Positions 10,945 to 20,378 of a stretch of 64,000 nt of DNA are shown in pieces; within the stretch, counting starts at the first letter, position 1; each line of letters opens with the position of its first letter. This DNA comes from Caballeronia arationis (GTDB lineage Bacteria > Pseudomonadota > Gammaproteobacteria > Burkholderiales > Burkholderiaceae). Position numbers and translations under genes: made by a program. The stretch is from assembly GCF_001544975.2 (NCBI RefSeq), contig NZ_FCOG02000006.1:62001-126000 (forward strand). The letters run 5' to 3'. Below the pieces are notes generated by a model that saw only the letters and a list, made by a program, of their open reading frames with translations, did not search any database and was not told the origin of the DNA.

Positions 10945-11458
10945 GCGTCGGCTTGCGCGGACCGACCAGCGTTTCCGTCGTCTCGGCCTTCACCAGGATA
11001 TCCACGCGCCGGTTCAACGCACGCCCTTCGGGCGTGTCGTTGCTCGCGATCGGCTGCAGGTAGGCCATTCCCTTCGTCCTGATGCGCGCGGCAGGCACGC
11101 CGCGTGCGACGAGCGCATCGGCGACCGCTTCGGCGCGCGCCGCAGAAAGCGAGTCGTTATACGCGCGCGTTCCTTCGTTGTCGGTGTGGCCTTCCACCAG
11201 AATCGGCCGTGAACTGCGCTTGAGGAGCGCTGCGGCACGGTCGAGCATGGGCGCGCTCGTGAGGCGGATGGTTGCGTCGTCGGTATCGAAGAGCGTCGCA
11301 TCGGACATGCGAATTTCTACGCCATCCTTGCCTGAATGCAGGACGACACCGTATCGGGCGTTCAGGGCGTCTTCGCGCCACCGGTCGAGACCGGACGAGC
11401 AGCCGGCAACGAAAACGGACATGACACAGAAGCTGGTGATCGTTCGAATGGCTGTCAC
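10928..11458 (-). CDS. OmpA/MotB C-terminal domain lipoprotein
   Basis: 176 aa with a lipoprotein signal peptide ending in the lipobox VAGC (Cys20) and an OmpA-like peptidoglycan-binding domain at about residues 55-160 (VEGHTDNEGTRAYNDSLSAARAEAV, shown here in part, and NRRVDI). It likely anchors the outer membrane to peptidoglycan non-covalently. Start is GTG at 11458 with AAGG upstream. Overlaps liuD convergently; no terminator is visible between them, so each transcript may run antisense into the other. Confidence 0.88.
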
Positions 11459-11666
11459 TGCGACCTTACGTAGCGGATTGCCAGAAGCAAGTTAAGTCTG
11501 ATTATATGTAATGGACCGCCGTACTTTGTAAAAGAACATTGGCGCACGGCCGACGGGCGAACGATGCGCGATCCATCCACGCGAGCCCGGACATACAATG
11601 CAGCGCACGCGCCGGCCGGAGCCGGCGTGCTGTCCGTCCCGAACCACGCGCACCCGAACCTACCCG

Positions 11667-12740
11667 ATGATCCAACACGAGCAGATTCCGACCGAAGACG
11701 AGGCCCGCGCGAAACGCCTGCAGCGTGCGGCATCGGCTGTACTGTACGCCGCGCTGGTCGCCCTGGCGCTCTGGACGATGCGCACGTTCATTCCCGCCGT
11801 CGTGTGGGCTTCCGTGATAGCAATCGCGCTGTGGCCCGCGTTCGGCTGGCTCGAGCGCCGGCCGTGGCTCGGCAGGCACACATCGCTGGTTGCGATCGCC
11901 CTGACGGCGGCCGTCGGGCTGTTGTTCGTCGTGCCGTTCGCGATCGTCGCGACGCAGGCGGCGAGCGAAGCGCGCGACACGCTGCACTGGCTCCATGAAG
12001 TGCTGCGCTCCGGCATCGCGCTGCCCGAGTGGGTACATCGCCTGCCGATGGGCTCGCAGCAGATCGCGTCGTGGTGGTCGGCGAATCTGGCGACGCCGCT
12101 CGAATCGTCGCCGGCGGTGCAGAAGCTGCACAGCGCGACCTTCGTCGAGATGACACGCCACTTCGGCGGACGGCTCGCGCACGGCCTCATCATCTTCGGG
12201 TTCATGCTCGTCACGCTGTTCTTCATCTTGCAGGCGGGATCGAGACTCGGCGAGCAACTGTTCGCGGCGTCGCGACGCGCCTTCGGCAGCGACGGCGCGA
12301 TGCTCGCGCGCCGCATGGCCGATTCGGTGCGCAGCACGGTTGTGGGTCTCGTCGTCGTGGGACTGGGCGAGGGCGCGCTGCTCGGCATCGCCTACGCGAT
12401 CACCGGCGTGCCGCACGCGACGCTCCTCGGCATGCTGACCGCCGTCGCGGCGATGCTGCCGTTCTGCGCGCCGATCGTCTTTCTCGGCTCGGCGCTGTGG
12501 CTGCTCGCGCAAGGCTCGATGGTGGCGGCGGTCTGCGTCGCGGCGTTCGGGCTCGTGGTGGTGTTCATCGCGGAGCATTTCGTGCGGCCGGTGCTGATCG
12601 GCGGATCGGCGCGCCTGCCGTTCCTGCTCGTGCTGTTCGGGATTCTCGGCGGCGCCGAGACGTTCGGGCTGATCGGGCTTTTCATCGGCCCGGCGCTGAT
12701 GACGATCCTCGTCGTCCTCTGGACCGACTGGGTGCGATGA
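11667..12740 (+). CDS. AI-2E family transporter (UPF0118/PerM-like permease)
   Basis: 357-aa inner-membrane protein with about seven to eight hydrophobic segments. The typical family features are an N-terminal helix pair, a long amphipathic middle region and a C-terminal LIGGSARLPFLLVLFGILGG-type block. The family contains exporters proposed for AI-2 and Na+(Li+)/H+ antiporters; substrate unknown here. Start placed at ATG 11667 (MIQHEQIPTED); an upstream ATG at 11598 would add 23 Arg/Pro-rich residues that look non-coding. Followed 79 nt later by the K+ channel gene. Confidence 0.85.
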   Translation: MIQHEQIPTEDEARAKRLQRAASAVLYAALVALALWTMRTFIPAVVWASVIAIALWPAFGWLERRPWLGRHTSLVAIALTAAVGLLFVVPFAIVATQAASEARDTLHWLHEVLRSGIALPEWVHRLPMGSQQIASWWSANLATPLESSPAVQKLHSATFVEMTRHFGGRLAHGLIIFGFMLVTLFFILQAGSRLGEQLFAASRRAFGSDGAMLARRMADSVRSTVVGLVVVGLGEGALLGIAYAITGVPHATLLGMLTAVAAMLPFCAPIVFLGSALWLLAQGSMVAAVCVAAFGLVVVFIAEHFVRPVLIGGSARLPFLLVLFGILGGAETFGLIGLFIGPALMTILVVLWTDWVR

Positions 12741-12819
12741 AGCACCGGGCGCGGCGCGCCAGTCAAGCGGCTTTCAGGCGGTAGAATCTCCCGATCCCGG
12801 AACCCTTCGAGCTACTGAC

Positions 12820-13923
12820 TTGTCTTCTCCGCGACCCTCGCCGAAACCGCCCCCGCGCGTGCCGCGCAGCGCGCGCATGCCGTGGCAGCCGCGCCACGGG
12901 CGCATGCTGTTCACGCGCCCGACCGTCTCGCCGCAACGGCTGCTGCTGCGGCGCGTCTACATGGTGTTCGCGCTGTGCCTGCTCGCGTTCACGATTCTCT
13001 ACATCGACCGGGACGGTTTGCGCGACGCGTCGAAGCCGCCAAACGAGCCGATGAACCTGGTCGACGTGGTCTATTTCACGATGGTGACGGTCGCGACCGT
13101 CGGCTACGGCGACATCGTGCCGGTGACGGCGCGCGCGCGTCTCGTCGATGCGCTGCTCATCATGCCGATCCGCGTCATCATCTGGTTCATCTTTCTGGGC
13201 ACCGCGTATCAGCTGGTGATCCAGCGCATCGTCGAGGAATATCGCATGAAGCGTCTGCAACGAAACCTGCGCGGGCACATTCTCGTGTGCGGCTACGGGC
13301 TTGCCGGGTCGATAGCCGTGCGCGAACTGCTGGAAAGCGGCACCGACGCGCGCCGCATCATCGTGATCGATACCAGCGAGGCCGCGCTGGAGGCGGCGAC
13401 CTCGGTCGGCGTGACGGGCCTGCTCGGCGACCCGTCGCGCGAAGACATCCTGCGCGAGGCGCAGGTCGCCCGGGCGCATGCGGTGATCGTCGCCGTCACC
13501 GACGACCCGACCGCCATCCTCGTCACGCTCTCGGTGCGCAGTTTCGCGCCGAAGGTGAAGATCGTCGTGCGGGTTCAGGAGCACGTGTTCCAGCGACAGT
13601 TGCGGCAGGCGGGCGCCGACGTGATCGTTTCGTCGACGAAGATCGGCGGACTCCTGCTCGCCGATGCCGTGGAAACACGCTATGTCGTGCCGTTCGTCTC
13701 CGACATGCTGCAGGCGCGCGGACGCGTCACGCTGCTCGAACGCGTGGCGCTGCCCGGGGAGATCGGGCAGATGACCAACGAGGTGAAGGGCGCGATCGTC
13801 GTTGGACTGGCGCGCGACGGGAAAGTGATGGAGTTCTACGAAGACCCGCACGTCGCGATCGAGGCGGGCGATACGCTCGTGATGATCCGCTCGTCGCGGG
13901 GCGAGGGGAAGCCCGCGGCCTGA
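12820..13923 (+). CDS. Two-TM potassium channel with RCK (TrkA-N/TrkA-C) domains
   Basis: 367 aa. After a basic, Pro-rich N-terminus there is TM1 (about 45-65), a pore loop with the K+ selectivity filter TVGYGD, TM2, then a Rossmann RCK domain starting HILVCGYGLAGS and a TrkA-C domain at the end. Architecture is that of MthK/Kch-like ligand-gated K+ channels. Start is TTG at 12820; the next in-frame ATG (12877) would remove only 19 disordered residues, so the true start is uncertain. Convergent with the DUF2288 gene. Confidence 0.88.
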   Translation: MSSPRPSPKPPPRVPRSARMPWQPRHGRMLFTRPTVSPQRLLLRRVYMVFALCLLAFTILYIDRDGLRDASKPPNEPMNLVDVVYFTMVTVATVGYGDIVPVTARARLVDALLIMPIRVIIWFIFLGTAYQLVIQRIVEEYRMKRLQRNLRGHILVCGYGLAGSIAVRELLESGTDARRIIVIDTSEAALEAATSVGVTGLLGDPSREDILREAQVARAHAVIVAVTDDPTAILVTLSVRSFAPKVKIVVRVQEHVFQRQLRQAGADVIVSSTKIGGLLLADAVETRYVVPFVSDMLQARGRVTLLERVALPGEIGQMTNEVKGAIVVGLARDGKVMEFYEDPHVAIEAGDTLVMIRSSRGEGKPAA

Positions 13924-13961
13924 GGCCGCTCAAGGCGCCTCGAGGTAGCTTGAGACGGCCT
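13923..13961. terminator. Hairpin between convergent K+ channel and DUF2288 genes
   Basis: AGGCCGCTCAAG (13923-13934) pairs with CTTGAGACGGCCT (13949-13961) with one bulge; the loop contains a further CCTCGAGG palindrome. No U-tract, so termination efficiency is uncertain. Confidence 0.35.
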
Positions 13962-14289
13962 AGTTCGCCGCTTGCGAGGGCTTGCCGGCGCGTTGCTGCA
14001 CGCACACCCACGGCGACACCACGACGGCCCACAATTCCGGATCGCGCGCGGCAAAGTCGGCCGCCGTTTCGGCCTGGACGCGTTCGATCAGCCCGGCCGA
14101 CAGCCATTCGGTGACCTGTTTCGTATTGTCGCTGGCGACGCTTTCGGCGACGCTCACGAGGTCGAGATCGCGCGCTACCTTGATGAGCACGCCGCGTGCG
14201 AAAAAGCGCTCCAGTTCGGACCAGCCGATCTGCGCGGTTTCGCCGAGGAGCTTGACGTAAAGCGGGGAGGGGGAAGGTGCTTCGGACAT
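13960..14289 (-). CDS. DUF2288 domain protein
   Basis: 109 aa. The sequence (YVKLLGETAQIGWSELERFF, later LWAVVVSPWVCVQQR) matches the DUF2288 family, small conserved cytosolic proteins of unknown function found across Proteobacteria. Start at ATG 14289 (MSEAPSPSP). It is on the same strand as pcaGH, about 97 nt downstream of pcaG, and may be read from the pca transcript or its own weak promoter. No functional link to protocatechuate metabolism is evident. Confidence 0.8.
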   Translation of the reverse strand: MSEAPSPSPLYVKLLGETAQIGWSELERFFARGVLIKVARDLDLVSVAESVASDNTKQVTEWLSAGLIERVQAETAADFAARDPELWAVVVSPWVCVQQRAGKPSQAAN

Positions 14290-14385
14290 GGCGGCGGGGC
14301 GTTGAAATGGGCGTCGGGTTTTATGCATCCGACACTATAAACCATGTGCCGGACGCACCTTCCTTCGCCCACCCTCAATGCAGCA

Positions 14386-14976
14386 TCAGAGATCGAAGAA
14401 AACGGTCTCTTGCGGGCCTTGCAAATAAATGTCGAAACGGTAGATCGTGCTCGACGTGCCCGGTTCGCGCTTCGCGATGAGCGTTGCGCGGCGTTCTTCG
14501 GGAACGCTCGCGAGCACCGCGTCCTTCGCATTGGCTTCGCTCTCGTCGTCGAAGTAGATGCGCGTGTACGCGTGCAAAAGCATGCCGCGCATCAGCACGA
14601 TGACGTCGATGTGCGGTGCGGCGTCGTCGCCGGTCTTGCCGGGTTTGACCGTGTCCACCACGAAGCGCAGTTTCGGGTCCGTGCCGGTACCGACGCGTGC
14701 GAAGCCGCGAAAGCCCGTCTTGCGCGCTTCGTCGACGCTCTGCACATAATGCCCGGCCGAATCGGCCTGTGCCATTTCGATAACCGCGTCGCCGATCACC
14801 TTGCCTTCGCCGTCGTACACGTTGCCGACGACCGAAATGTGTTCGCCCGTCACTTCGCGGTCAGCGACCGACGGCGTAAAGAGGCTCTTCAGATCGAAGT
14901 TGTATTGCTCGGGGCACAGGCCGTAGGCGAAGTACGGTCCGACCGTCTGCGAGGGGGTCTGTTTCAGTGTGGTCAT
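14386..14976 (-). CDS. pcaG: Protocatechuate 3,4-dioxygenase alpha subunit
   Basis: 196-aa intradiol dioxygenase subunit. With PcaH it forms the (alpha-beta)n enzyme that opens protocatechuate between the two hydroxyls to give 3-carboxy-cis,cis-muconate. It has the alpha-subunit start QTPSQTVGPYFAYGL and the dioxygenase beta-sandwich, but lacks the full set of iron ligands, which lie on PcaH. A GGAGG precedes the ATG. It is 3 nt downstream of pcaH. The other pca genes (pcaB, C, D, I, J, F) are not in the window. Confidence 0.93.
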   Translation of the reverse strand: MTTLKQTPSQTVGPYFAYGLCPEQYNFDLKSLFTPSVADREVTGEHISVVGNVYDGEGKVIGDAVIEMAQADSAGHYVQSVDEARKTGFRGFARVGTGTDPKLRFVVDTVKPGKTGDDAAPHIDVIVLMRGMLLHAYTRIYFDDESEANAKDAVLASVPEERRATLIAKREPGTSSTIYRFDIYLQGPQETVFFDL

Positions 14977-14979
14977 GGT

Positions 14980-15684
14980 TCAGGCCTCCGTCGGGGTTTG
15001 GTCCGGGCCGCGCAGCACGATGTCGAATTCGTAGCCGAGCGCATAAGCTTCTTCCGTCGTATCGATGGAAAAGCGCGAGATCAGGCGTTCGCGCGATTGT
15101 TCCGGGATGCCCTGGTAGATCGGGTCGAGCTGGAGCAGCGGGTCGCCGGGGAAGTACATCTGCGTGACGAGCCGCGAGCCGAAGTACTCGCCGAAGAGCG
15201 AGAAGTGGATGTGGTTCGGACGCCAGGCGTTCGGATGGTTGCCCCACGGATACGCGCCCGGCTTGATCGTCAGGAAGCGATAGCGGCCTTCGTTGTCGGT
15301 GATGCAGCGTCCCGCGCCGAGGAAGTTCGGATCGAGCGGAGCGTCGTGCTGGTCGGCCTTGTGGACGTAGCGTCCGGCGGCGTTCGCCTGCCAGATCTCG
15401 ACCAGCGTATTGCGTACCGGGCGGCCGCCTTCGTCGAGCACGCGGCCCGTCACGATGATGCGCTCGCCGAGCGGATCGCCGTTCTTCACAGCGTTCTTCG
15501 TGAGGTCGTTGTCGAGCGCACCCAGGTCTTCGGCGCCGTACACTGGCACGCGACGGTCGCGCAGGTTTTCCTTCAGCGGGATCAGCGGGCGCGACGGGCT
15601 GCGCAGCACGGAAGACCGGTAGCCCGGCGAGCAGTAGGGCGGATGCGATTCCCAGTCGCGCGGTGTGAGGATCGGTGAAGTCAT
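14980..15684 (-). CDS. pcaH: Protocatechuate 3,4-dioxygenase beta subunit
   Basis: 234-aa catalytic subunit holding the non-haem Fe(III). The intradiol signature is present (GRVLDEGGRPVRNTLVEIWQ, then ANAAGRYVHKADQHDAPLDP). Tyr and His ligands are visible in the RYVHK and FLTIKPGAYPW...NHPNAWRPNHIHFSLFG (split) regions. The start has AGGAG at good spacing. First gene of the pcaHG unit, divergent from pcaQ with a 112-nt shared control region. Confidence 0.94.
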   Translation of the reverse strand: MTSPILTPRDWESHPPYCSPGYRSSVLRSPSRPLIPLKENLRDRRVPVYGAEDLGALDNDLTKNAVKNGDPLGERIIVTGRVLDEGGRPVRNTLVEIWQANAAGRYVHKADQHDAPLDPNFLGAGRCITDNEGRYRFLTIKPGAYPWGNHPNAWRPNHIHFSLFGEYFGSRLVTQMYFPGDPLLQLDPIYQGIPEQSRERLISRFSIDTTEEAYALGYEFDIVLRGPDQTPTEA

Positions 15685-15736
15685 TCGACTGTCTCCTGTT
15701 ATTTGTGGGTCAATGGGATATTTCTGAAGACTACTT

Positions 15737-15755
15737 TAACGAACCTTCGAAGTTA
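15737..15755. promoter_or_regulatory. Candidate PcaQ (LysR-type) binding site
   Basis: TAAC-N11-GTTA, with a TTCGAA core and ATAAC/GGTT words on the pcaH-reading strand. This resembles, imperfectly, the ATAACC-N4-GGTTAA site described for PcaQ in rhizobia. It lies 53 nt upstream of pcaH and 41 nt from pcaQ. Confidence 0.5.
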
Positions 15756-15796
15756 TGGAAAATGACGTTTTATGCCTCCTGCCATAACGATTCGTC

Positions 15797-16735
15797 ATGG
15801 ATAACGACTTCACCAATACGCGCGTCAAATTCCGGCATCTGCAGTGTTTCCTGGCCGTGACGCAACTGGGCAGCGTCCAGCGAGCCGCCGACAGCCTTTC
15901 GATCACCCAGCCGGCGGTATCGAAGACGATCGGCGAACTCGAATCCATTCTAGGCGTCCGGCTCTTCGAGCGTGGGCGCCGCGGTGCCGTCCCGACGCGC
16001 GAAGGGCGTCTTTTCGCGCCGCATGCGAGCGCGTGCGTGGCAGCCCTGCGCGAGGGCGTCGATGTGCTGCTGCGCGAAGGCGGCGACGTGCCGGGGTCGG
16101 TGGCGATCGGCATCCTGCCGACCGTGGCGACCGCGCTCCTGCCGCGCGCGCTCGCGGAGTTCCGGGCGCATTGGCCCGCCGTGTCGGTGAGCGTGTGGAC
16201 CGATTCGAACGCGCAATTGCTCGCGCGGCTGAAGGAGGGCGAAGTGGATTTCGTGATCGGGCGCGTGTCCGATCCGGAGGGCATGCACGGCCTCTCGTTC
16301 GAGCAGGTCTATCGCGAGCCGCTCGCGGTCGTCGTGCGGCGCGAGCATCCGCTCACCCTGGAAGCGCCGCTCACGCCCGCGCTGCTCGCGCGCTTTCCGG
16401 TTGTCGTGCCGCCCTTCGGCACGCTGATCCGGCAGTCGGCGGAGAGCGTGCTGACGGCCTTCGGCGCGCACGCGCTGACGGCGTTCGTCGAGACGCTGTC
16501 GGTTTCGCTCGGGCGTGCGCTCGCGCTCAACAACGATGCCGTCTGGTTCGTGCCGGCGGGCGCCGTCGAGCGTGACATCGCGTTCGGACTGCTCGCGGCG
16601 CTCTCGATGCCGTTCGCGGGCACCGACGAACCCATCGGCCTGATCCGTCGCACCGATGCCGCGCGAACGCCTGTCGAGGAGAGTCTGATCGATGCGATTC
16701 GCGACGCGGGCCGCGCGCGCATCGGTACGAAATAG
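15797..16735 (+). CDS. pcaQ: LysR-type activator PcaQ
   Basis: 312 aa. An N-terminal winged HTH (residues about 10-70: FLAVTQLGSVQRAADSLSIT, then QPAVSKTIGELES) is followed by a LysR effector domain. The sequence style (VRLFERGRRGAVPTREG, GSVAIGILPTVATALLP) is that of PcaQ regulators, which activate pcaHG in response to beta-carboxymuconate. Divergence from pcaH supports this. ATG at 15797 has only a weak ribosome-binding site. Confidence 0.85.
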   Translation: MDNDFTNTRVKFRHLQCFLAVTQLGSVQRAADSLSITQPAVSKTIGELESILGVRLFERGRRGAVPTREGRLFAPHASACVAALREGVDVLLREGGDVPGSVAIGILPTVATALLPRALAEFRAHWPAVSVSVWTDSNAQLLARLKEGEVDFVIGRVSDPEGMHGLSFEQVYREPLAVVVRREHPLTLEAPLTPALLARFPVVVPPFGTLIRQSAESVLTAFGAHALTAFVETLSVSLGRALALNNDAVWFVPAGAVERDIAFGLLAALSMPFAGTDEPIGLIRRTDAARTPVEESLIDAIRDAGRARIGTK

Positions 16736-16929
16736 CCGTTGCGGCCAGCGCCCCGGCGGGGCACAAGTTACCGGGTGCGTTCAATGCTACGAGGAAATCG
16801 GCGCGTATGGCGTTTTCGGGCGATACTGGTGCAACAAACGACGTGTCGCGCGGTCAGATGGCAGAGCACGCCGCCGGACGCCCCCGCGCGGTTAATCTCG
16901 TTGTCAACCTGCCGTCAACTTTAAGGAAG

Positions 16930-17298
16930 ATGAAGACCGTACTGCTCGTCGACGACGACCCCGCCACCATCGAAGCCTGGACGATCTGCATGCAGGACGC
17001 AGATTGCGCGGTGCTCTGCGCCTATGACGGGAATGCCGCGCTTGCGCTTCTCGCGGAGCATCGCGTGGACATCGTCGTGTCCGACTGGATGATGCCGGGC
17101 CTGGGTGGCGCGCTCCTTTGCCAGACGATGAAAAACGACACGGCGCTTGCAAGGATTCCCTTCCTGATGATTTCGGGTCACCCGAATCCGCCGGCCTTCG
17201 TGAGCTACGACGGCTATCTGCAAAAGCCCGTCGACATGGAGACGCTCTTGTCCGCGGTCAACCGTCTCTGCGCCGCCAAGACGCGCCCGCTTTACTGA
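16930..17298 (+). CDS. Single-domain (CheY-like) response regulator
   Basis: 122-aa receiver domain with no output domain. Conserved residues: acidic pair in LLVDDDP (Asp8-10), phospho-acceptor Asp52 (VVSDWMMPG), Ser82 and Lys99 (LQKP). It likely relays a phosphoryl group or interacts with a partner protein. No kinase is encoded nearby. Start at ATG 16930; an ORF reading from 16807 has no supporting signal and its first 41 residues look non-coding. Two GTCAAC direct repeats (16903 and 16914) sit just upstream, purpose unknown. Confidence 0.85.
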   Translation: MKTVLLVDDDPATIEAWTICMQDADCAVLCAYDGNAALALLAEHRVDIVVSDWMMPGLGGALLCQTMKNDTALARIPFLMISGHPNPPAFVSYDGYLQKPVDMETLLSAVNRLCAAKTRPLY

Positions 17299-17317
17299 AG
17301 CGCGCGGCGCGCTCGAC

Positions 17318-18031
17318 TCATCGCAACTCGGCCAGCGCCTCATCCATCTGCGCCTGCGCGAGCTTGTTCAATTCCTGCGGGATCGTGCAATCGAGCGGCA
17401 GCGTCTGCGTGACGATCACGCGGATGTGCCCCGGTCCTTCGGGCCAGCCCTTCGCCGGCCAGACCTTGCCGGCATCGTGAACGACGGGCACCACCGGGAC
17501 GCGTGTTGCGCAGGCGAGCCGCACGCCGCCCGACGCGAGCTTGAGCGGCGCGTCGTGCGCGACGCGCGTGCCCTCCGGGAAGATCACCACCGCATCGCCT
17601 TTCGCGAGCTTTTCGGCGCATTCGCGCGTGACGGCCTGATGCGCCTGGCGCAGCGATCCGCGATCGAGGCTCACCATGTCGAGTCCGACCAGCACCCAGC
17701 CGAAGAACGGCACGCGCTTGAGTTCGCGCTTGAAGACGAAGCTGATGCGCTGTGGAAAGAGCGCCATGAACGCGAGCGTCTCCCAGGTCGATTCATGGCG
17801 GCACAGCATGATGAACGGCCCTTCGGGCAGATGCTCTAGCCCTTCGACCGCACACGTGATGCCGCAGATCACGCGCAGCATCGCGACCATTGCACGGCAC
17901 CAGAGTCTCGCGAGCCAGTAGCGGCCACGCCGGCCGACGAAGGGAAACAGAGGCAGGATCAGGATCGACCAGATGATGCCGCTGCCGAGAAGATAAGTGG
18001 CGAAGAGCCGCCTGACGAGTGTTCGGTGCAT
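17318..18031 (-). CDS. 1-acyl-sn-glycerol-3-phosphate acyltransferase (PlsC-like)
   Basis: 237-aa membrane-bound acyltransferase that would acylate lysophosphatidic acid to phosphatidic acid. It has an N-terminal hydrophobic helix, then the acyltransferase block CRHESTWET (the H-x4-D/E motif, here with Glu) and FPEGTR. The HxxxxE variant is common in betaproteobacterial members. Start set at ATG 18031 (MHRTLVRRLF); an ORF extending to 18166 reads through unlikely sequence. In many relatives this gene lies next to gmhB/glyS, which is not the case here. Confidence 0.85.
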   Translation of the reverse strand: MHRTLVRRLFATYLLGSGIIWSILILPLFPFVGRRGRYWLARLWCRAMVAMLRVICGITCAVEGLEHLPEGPFIMLCRHESTWETLAFMALFPQRISFVFKRELKRVPFFGWVLVGLDMVSLDRGSLRQAHQAVTRECAEKLAKGDAVVIFPEGTRVAHDAPLKLASGGVRLACATRVPVVPVVHDAGKVWPAKGWPEGPGHIRVIVTQTLPLDCTIPQELNKLAQAQMDEALAELR

Positions 18032-18184
18032 CAAAACGCTTTGAAAGAAAGGGATGGTAAGGAGCGCGTCTCGCGCGGCCCCCCCGAAGCATAGCCCGAC
18101 ATGCGGCGCGTGTCTGGCCCGATGGCTTATGCTGCGGCAGTGAGCGACACGAACGCTCGGCCCCAATCAGGACAAGAGGAATCC

Positions 18185-19168
18185 ATGACGGAACAGACGG
18201 CAACTGAACCGCCCGGCTTCGAGGAAGGCATGCTCGAGGTCGGAGACGGCCACACGATCTACTGTCGCGCGCAGGGTCCGCGCGACATGCCCGCGATGCT
18301 CGTCGTGCACGGCGGGCCGGGCGGCGCGATGAACGTCAAGTGGGCGGAGGTGCTCGATGCATCGAAGTGGCGGATCGTCTTCTTCGACCAGCGCGGCTGC
18401 GGCAAGTCCACGCCGTTCGGCAAGCTCGAACACAACGGAATCGACGCGCTCGTCGGCGACATGGAGAAGCTGCGCGTCGCGCTCGGCATCGAAAAGTGGG
18501 CGCTCTTCGGCGGTTCGTGGGGCACGACGCTCGGACTGGCGTACGGCATTGCGCATCCCGGGCGCTGTCTCGGTTTCCTGCTGCGCGGCGTGTTTCTCGC
18601 ACGGCGCGAAGACATCGACTGGTTCCTGTGGGACGTGCGCCGCGTGTTCCCGGACGCGCACCGCCGGTTTCTCGACGCGATCGAAGCGGCGTGCGGTCAC
18701 CGGCCGCGCAGTGCCGAAGAGATCCTGACGCTCGCAGAAGCGCCGCTCGCGCGCTTCGACGAAGCCGGCACGCGGCTCGCGCGCGCCTGGACGGCGTATG
18801 AGACGACGCTTTCCGTCGTGAACAAGCCGGCGCAGGCTCAGGAAAAACCGGCAGAAGAAAAAAAGGAAACTGGCGAATCCAATGCGCCGGCCGTGTCGAT
18901 GGCGCTGCTCGAACGTCACTACATGGCGAACGAACTGCCGCCCGAACCATTGCTGCCGCGCCTGTCGGCGATTGCGCACCTGCCGTGTCATATCGTGCAT
19001 GGCCGCTTCGACATGGTCTGCCCGGCCGATCAGGCGCTCGAACTCGCCGGGCACTGGCCCGGTGCCCAGCTTTCCATCGTCGACGCCGCCGGCCACTGGA
19101 CCTTCGAGCCGGGCAATGTCGCCGCGCTGCGCGTGGGCGGTGAAGCGCTGTCGAAGGCGCTTGCCTAG
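18185..19168 (+). CDS. pip: Proline iminopeptidase (alpha/beta hydrolase, S33)
   Basis: 327 aa. Removes N-terminal proline from peptides. Oxyanion motif HGGPGG, nucleophile elbow GGSWGT with Ser111, the late Asp in HGRFDMVCP and His in AGHWTFEPG form the catalytic triad. Between cap and core there is a low-complexity, Lys/Glu-rich stretch (EKPAEEKKETGES, about residues 219-235), likely a disordered loop. ATG 18185 is preceded by AGAGGA. It is divergent from the plsC-like gene. Confidence 0.88.
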   Translation: MTEQTATEPPGFEEGMLEVGDGHTIYCRAQGPRDMPAMLVVHGGPGGAMNVKWAEVLDASKWRIVFFDQRGCGKSTPFGKLEHNGIDALVGDMEKLRVALGIEKWALFGGSWGTTLGLAYGIAHPGRCLGFLLRGVFLARREDIDWFLWDVRRVFPDAHRRFLDAIEAACGHRPRSAEEILTLAEAPLARFDEAGTRLARAWTAYETTLSVVNKPAQAQEKPAEEKKETGESNAPAVSMALLERHYMANELPPEPLLPRLSAIAHLPCHIVHGRFDMVCPADQALELAGHWPGAQLSIVDAAGHWTFEPGNVAALRVGGEALSKALA

Positions 19169-20378
19169 AGAATCGCGGCGGCCGGCGCGGAAAGCTTCTG
19201 CCAGTCGAGGTCCGCGCCCACGACGATCCACGCGCCGCGATAGCGCACCGCGACGGTCAGCGTCACGCACAGCGACGCGCCCGTCACCGACAGATACGGC
19301 GCGCTCGCGATCAACTGCTCGCGGGCGGCGAGGGCGTCGACGAAATAGTCTCGGTTGTCCCAGCGTCCCGTCGACGGATCGGCGATCGGCGCGAAGCGCT
19401 CGCCGGCCGCGCGGGCAGCGGCGCCGGGCAGGGCGGGCGAAAACTCGCGGCCGCGCTGGTCGAGAAAGAAGCAGCTCGACGTGCACGGCAACGTGAGCAG
19501 CGCAGCGCATGCGGCCTCGGTCGACGCGCCGCCCGAGAGGCGCGCGGTGGCGTCCTTCAGTTGCGAGCGATACGGCATCAGAAGTAGATCGCTCGCGAGG
19601 CGCTCGGAATGGCGCATCTGCGCGAGCGTATCGAAGACATTCTCGAAGAGCGTGCCCGCCGACGACGCGCGGACCAGTTCCGGCGCCGGGCGGCCGAACA
19701 GAAAGCCCTGCACGAAATCGACGTTCGAGCGGGCCGCGAGCAGCAGGTCCTGCTCCGTCTCGATGCCTTCGGCCACGACGAACATGCCCGACTCGTGCAG
19801 GAGATTGACGAGCTTCGGCAGCAGCGCGTCGCGCAGATGGGCGCCCTGCGTGCGCACGAGGCTGCGGTCCAGCTTGACGATGTCGGGCCGAAGCGTCAGC
19901 AGACGGTCGATGTTCGAATGGCCGGCGCCGAAGTCGTCGACGGCGACGAGAAAGCCCTGTGAGCGGAACGCGTGCGTCGCGTGGGCGATCCGGGCAAGCT
20001 CGGAGCCGCCTGATTCCAGCACTTCGATCACGATGCGCCCGGGCGCGAGCCCGCACTCGCGCGCGAGCGCGGCGAGTTCGGCCGCGTAGGCGTGGTCCGT
20101 GAAGGTCGACGGATTGATGTTCAGGAAGAGCCAGGTCGCGTCGGGCAGGCGGGTGGCCGCGCTGGCGAGGTGCGTGGCGTGGCTCGTGCGGTCGAGCAGG
20201 GCGACCGAGCCTTCGACGATCGCCTTCCGAACAGGTCGAACGGCGCGACGAGCGGCCCGGACGGCGCGATCCCGCGCAGCAGCGCCTCGTAGCCGACCGC
20301 GCGCTGGTGCGGCAGGCTGAAGATCGGCTGCAGGTGCGAGGCGAGCGCGATGCCGTCGAAGATATGCGCGACGTGCAT
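19165..20378 (-). pseudogene. EAL-domain c-di-GMP phosphodiesterase, frameshifted
   Basis: The N-terminal part (MHVAHIFDGIALASHLQPIF then GYEALLRG, the EAL motif) is in one frame, and the rest of the EAL domain is in another, joined at about 20226-20228. After LVAPFDLFG the frame must change to read KAIVEGSVALLDRTSHATHL. A single deleted nucleotide (TTCGGAAGG for an expected TTCGGCAAGG-like sequence) would explain it. Downstream motifs are intact: LFLNINPS, IEVLES, DDFGAGHSN, KLDRSL, VAEGIE, GFLFGRP. A C-terminal region of about 150 residues looks like a Cache/PDC-type sensor. The intact protein would have about 404 aa. The ATG (20378) overlaps by TGATG the end of a 26-codon ORF (20458-20378), which may be a coupled leader or lost N-terminus. 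Ends 4 nt inside the pip stop region. Confidence 0.75.

Noticed and set aside
16903..16919. GTCAAC direct repeats as a regulator site for the single-domain response regulator
   Set aside because: They overlap the region of the ribosome-binding site, and no DNA-binding partner is encoded nearby; too short to support a call.
18840..18890. Frameshift or insertion in proline iminopeptidase
   Set aside because: The Lys/Glu-rich segment keeps the frame, and all triad motifs lie in their proper order; it looks like a variable loop.
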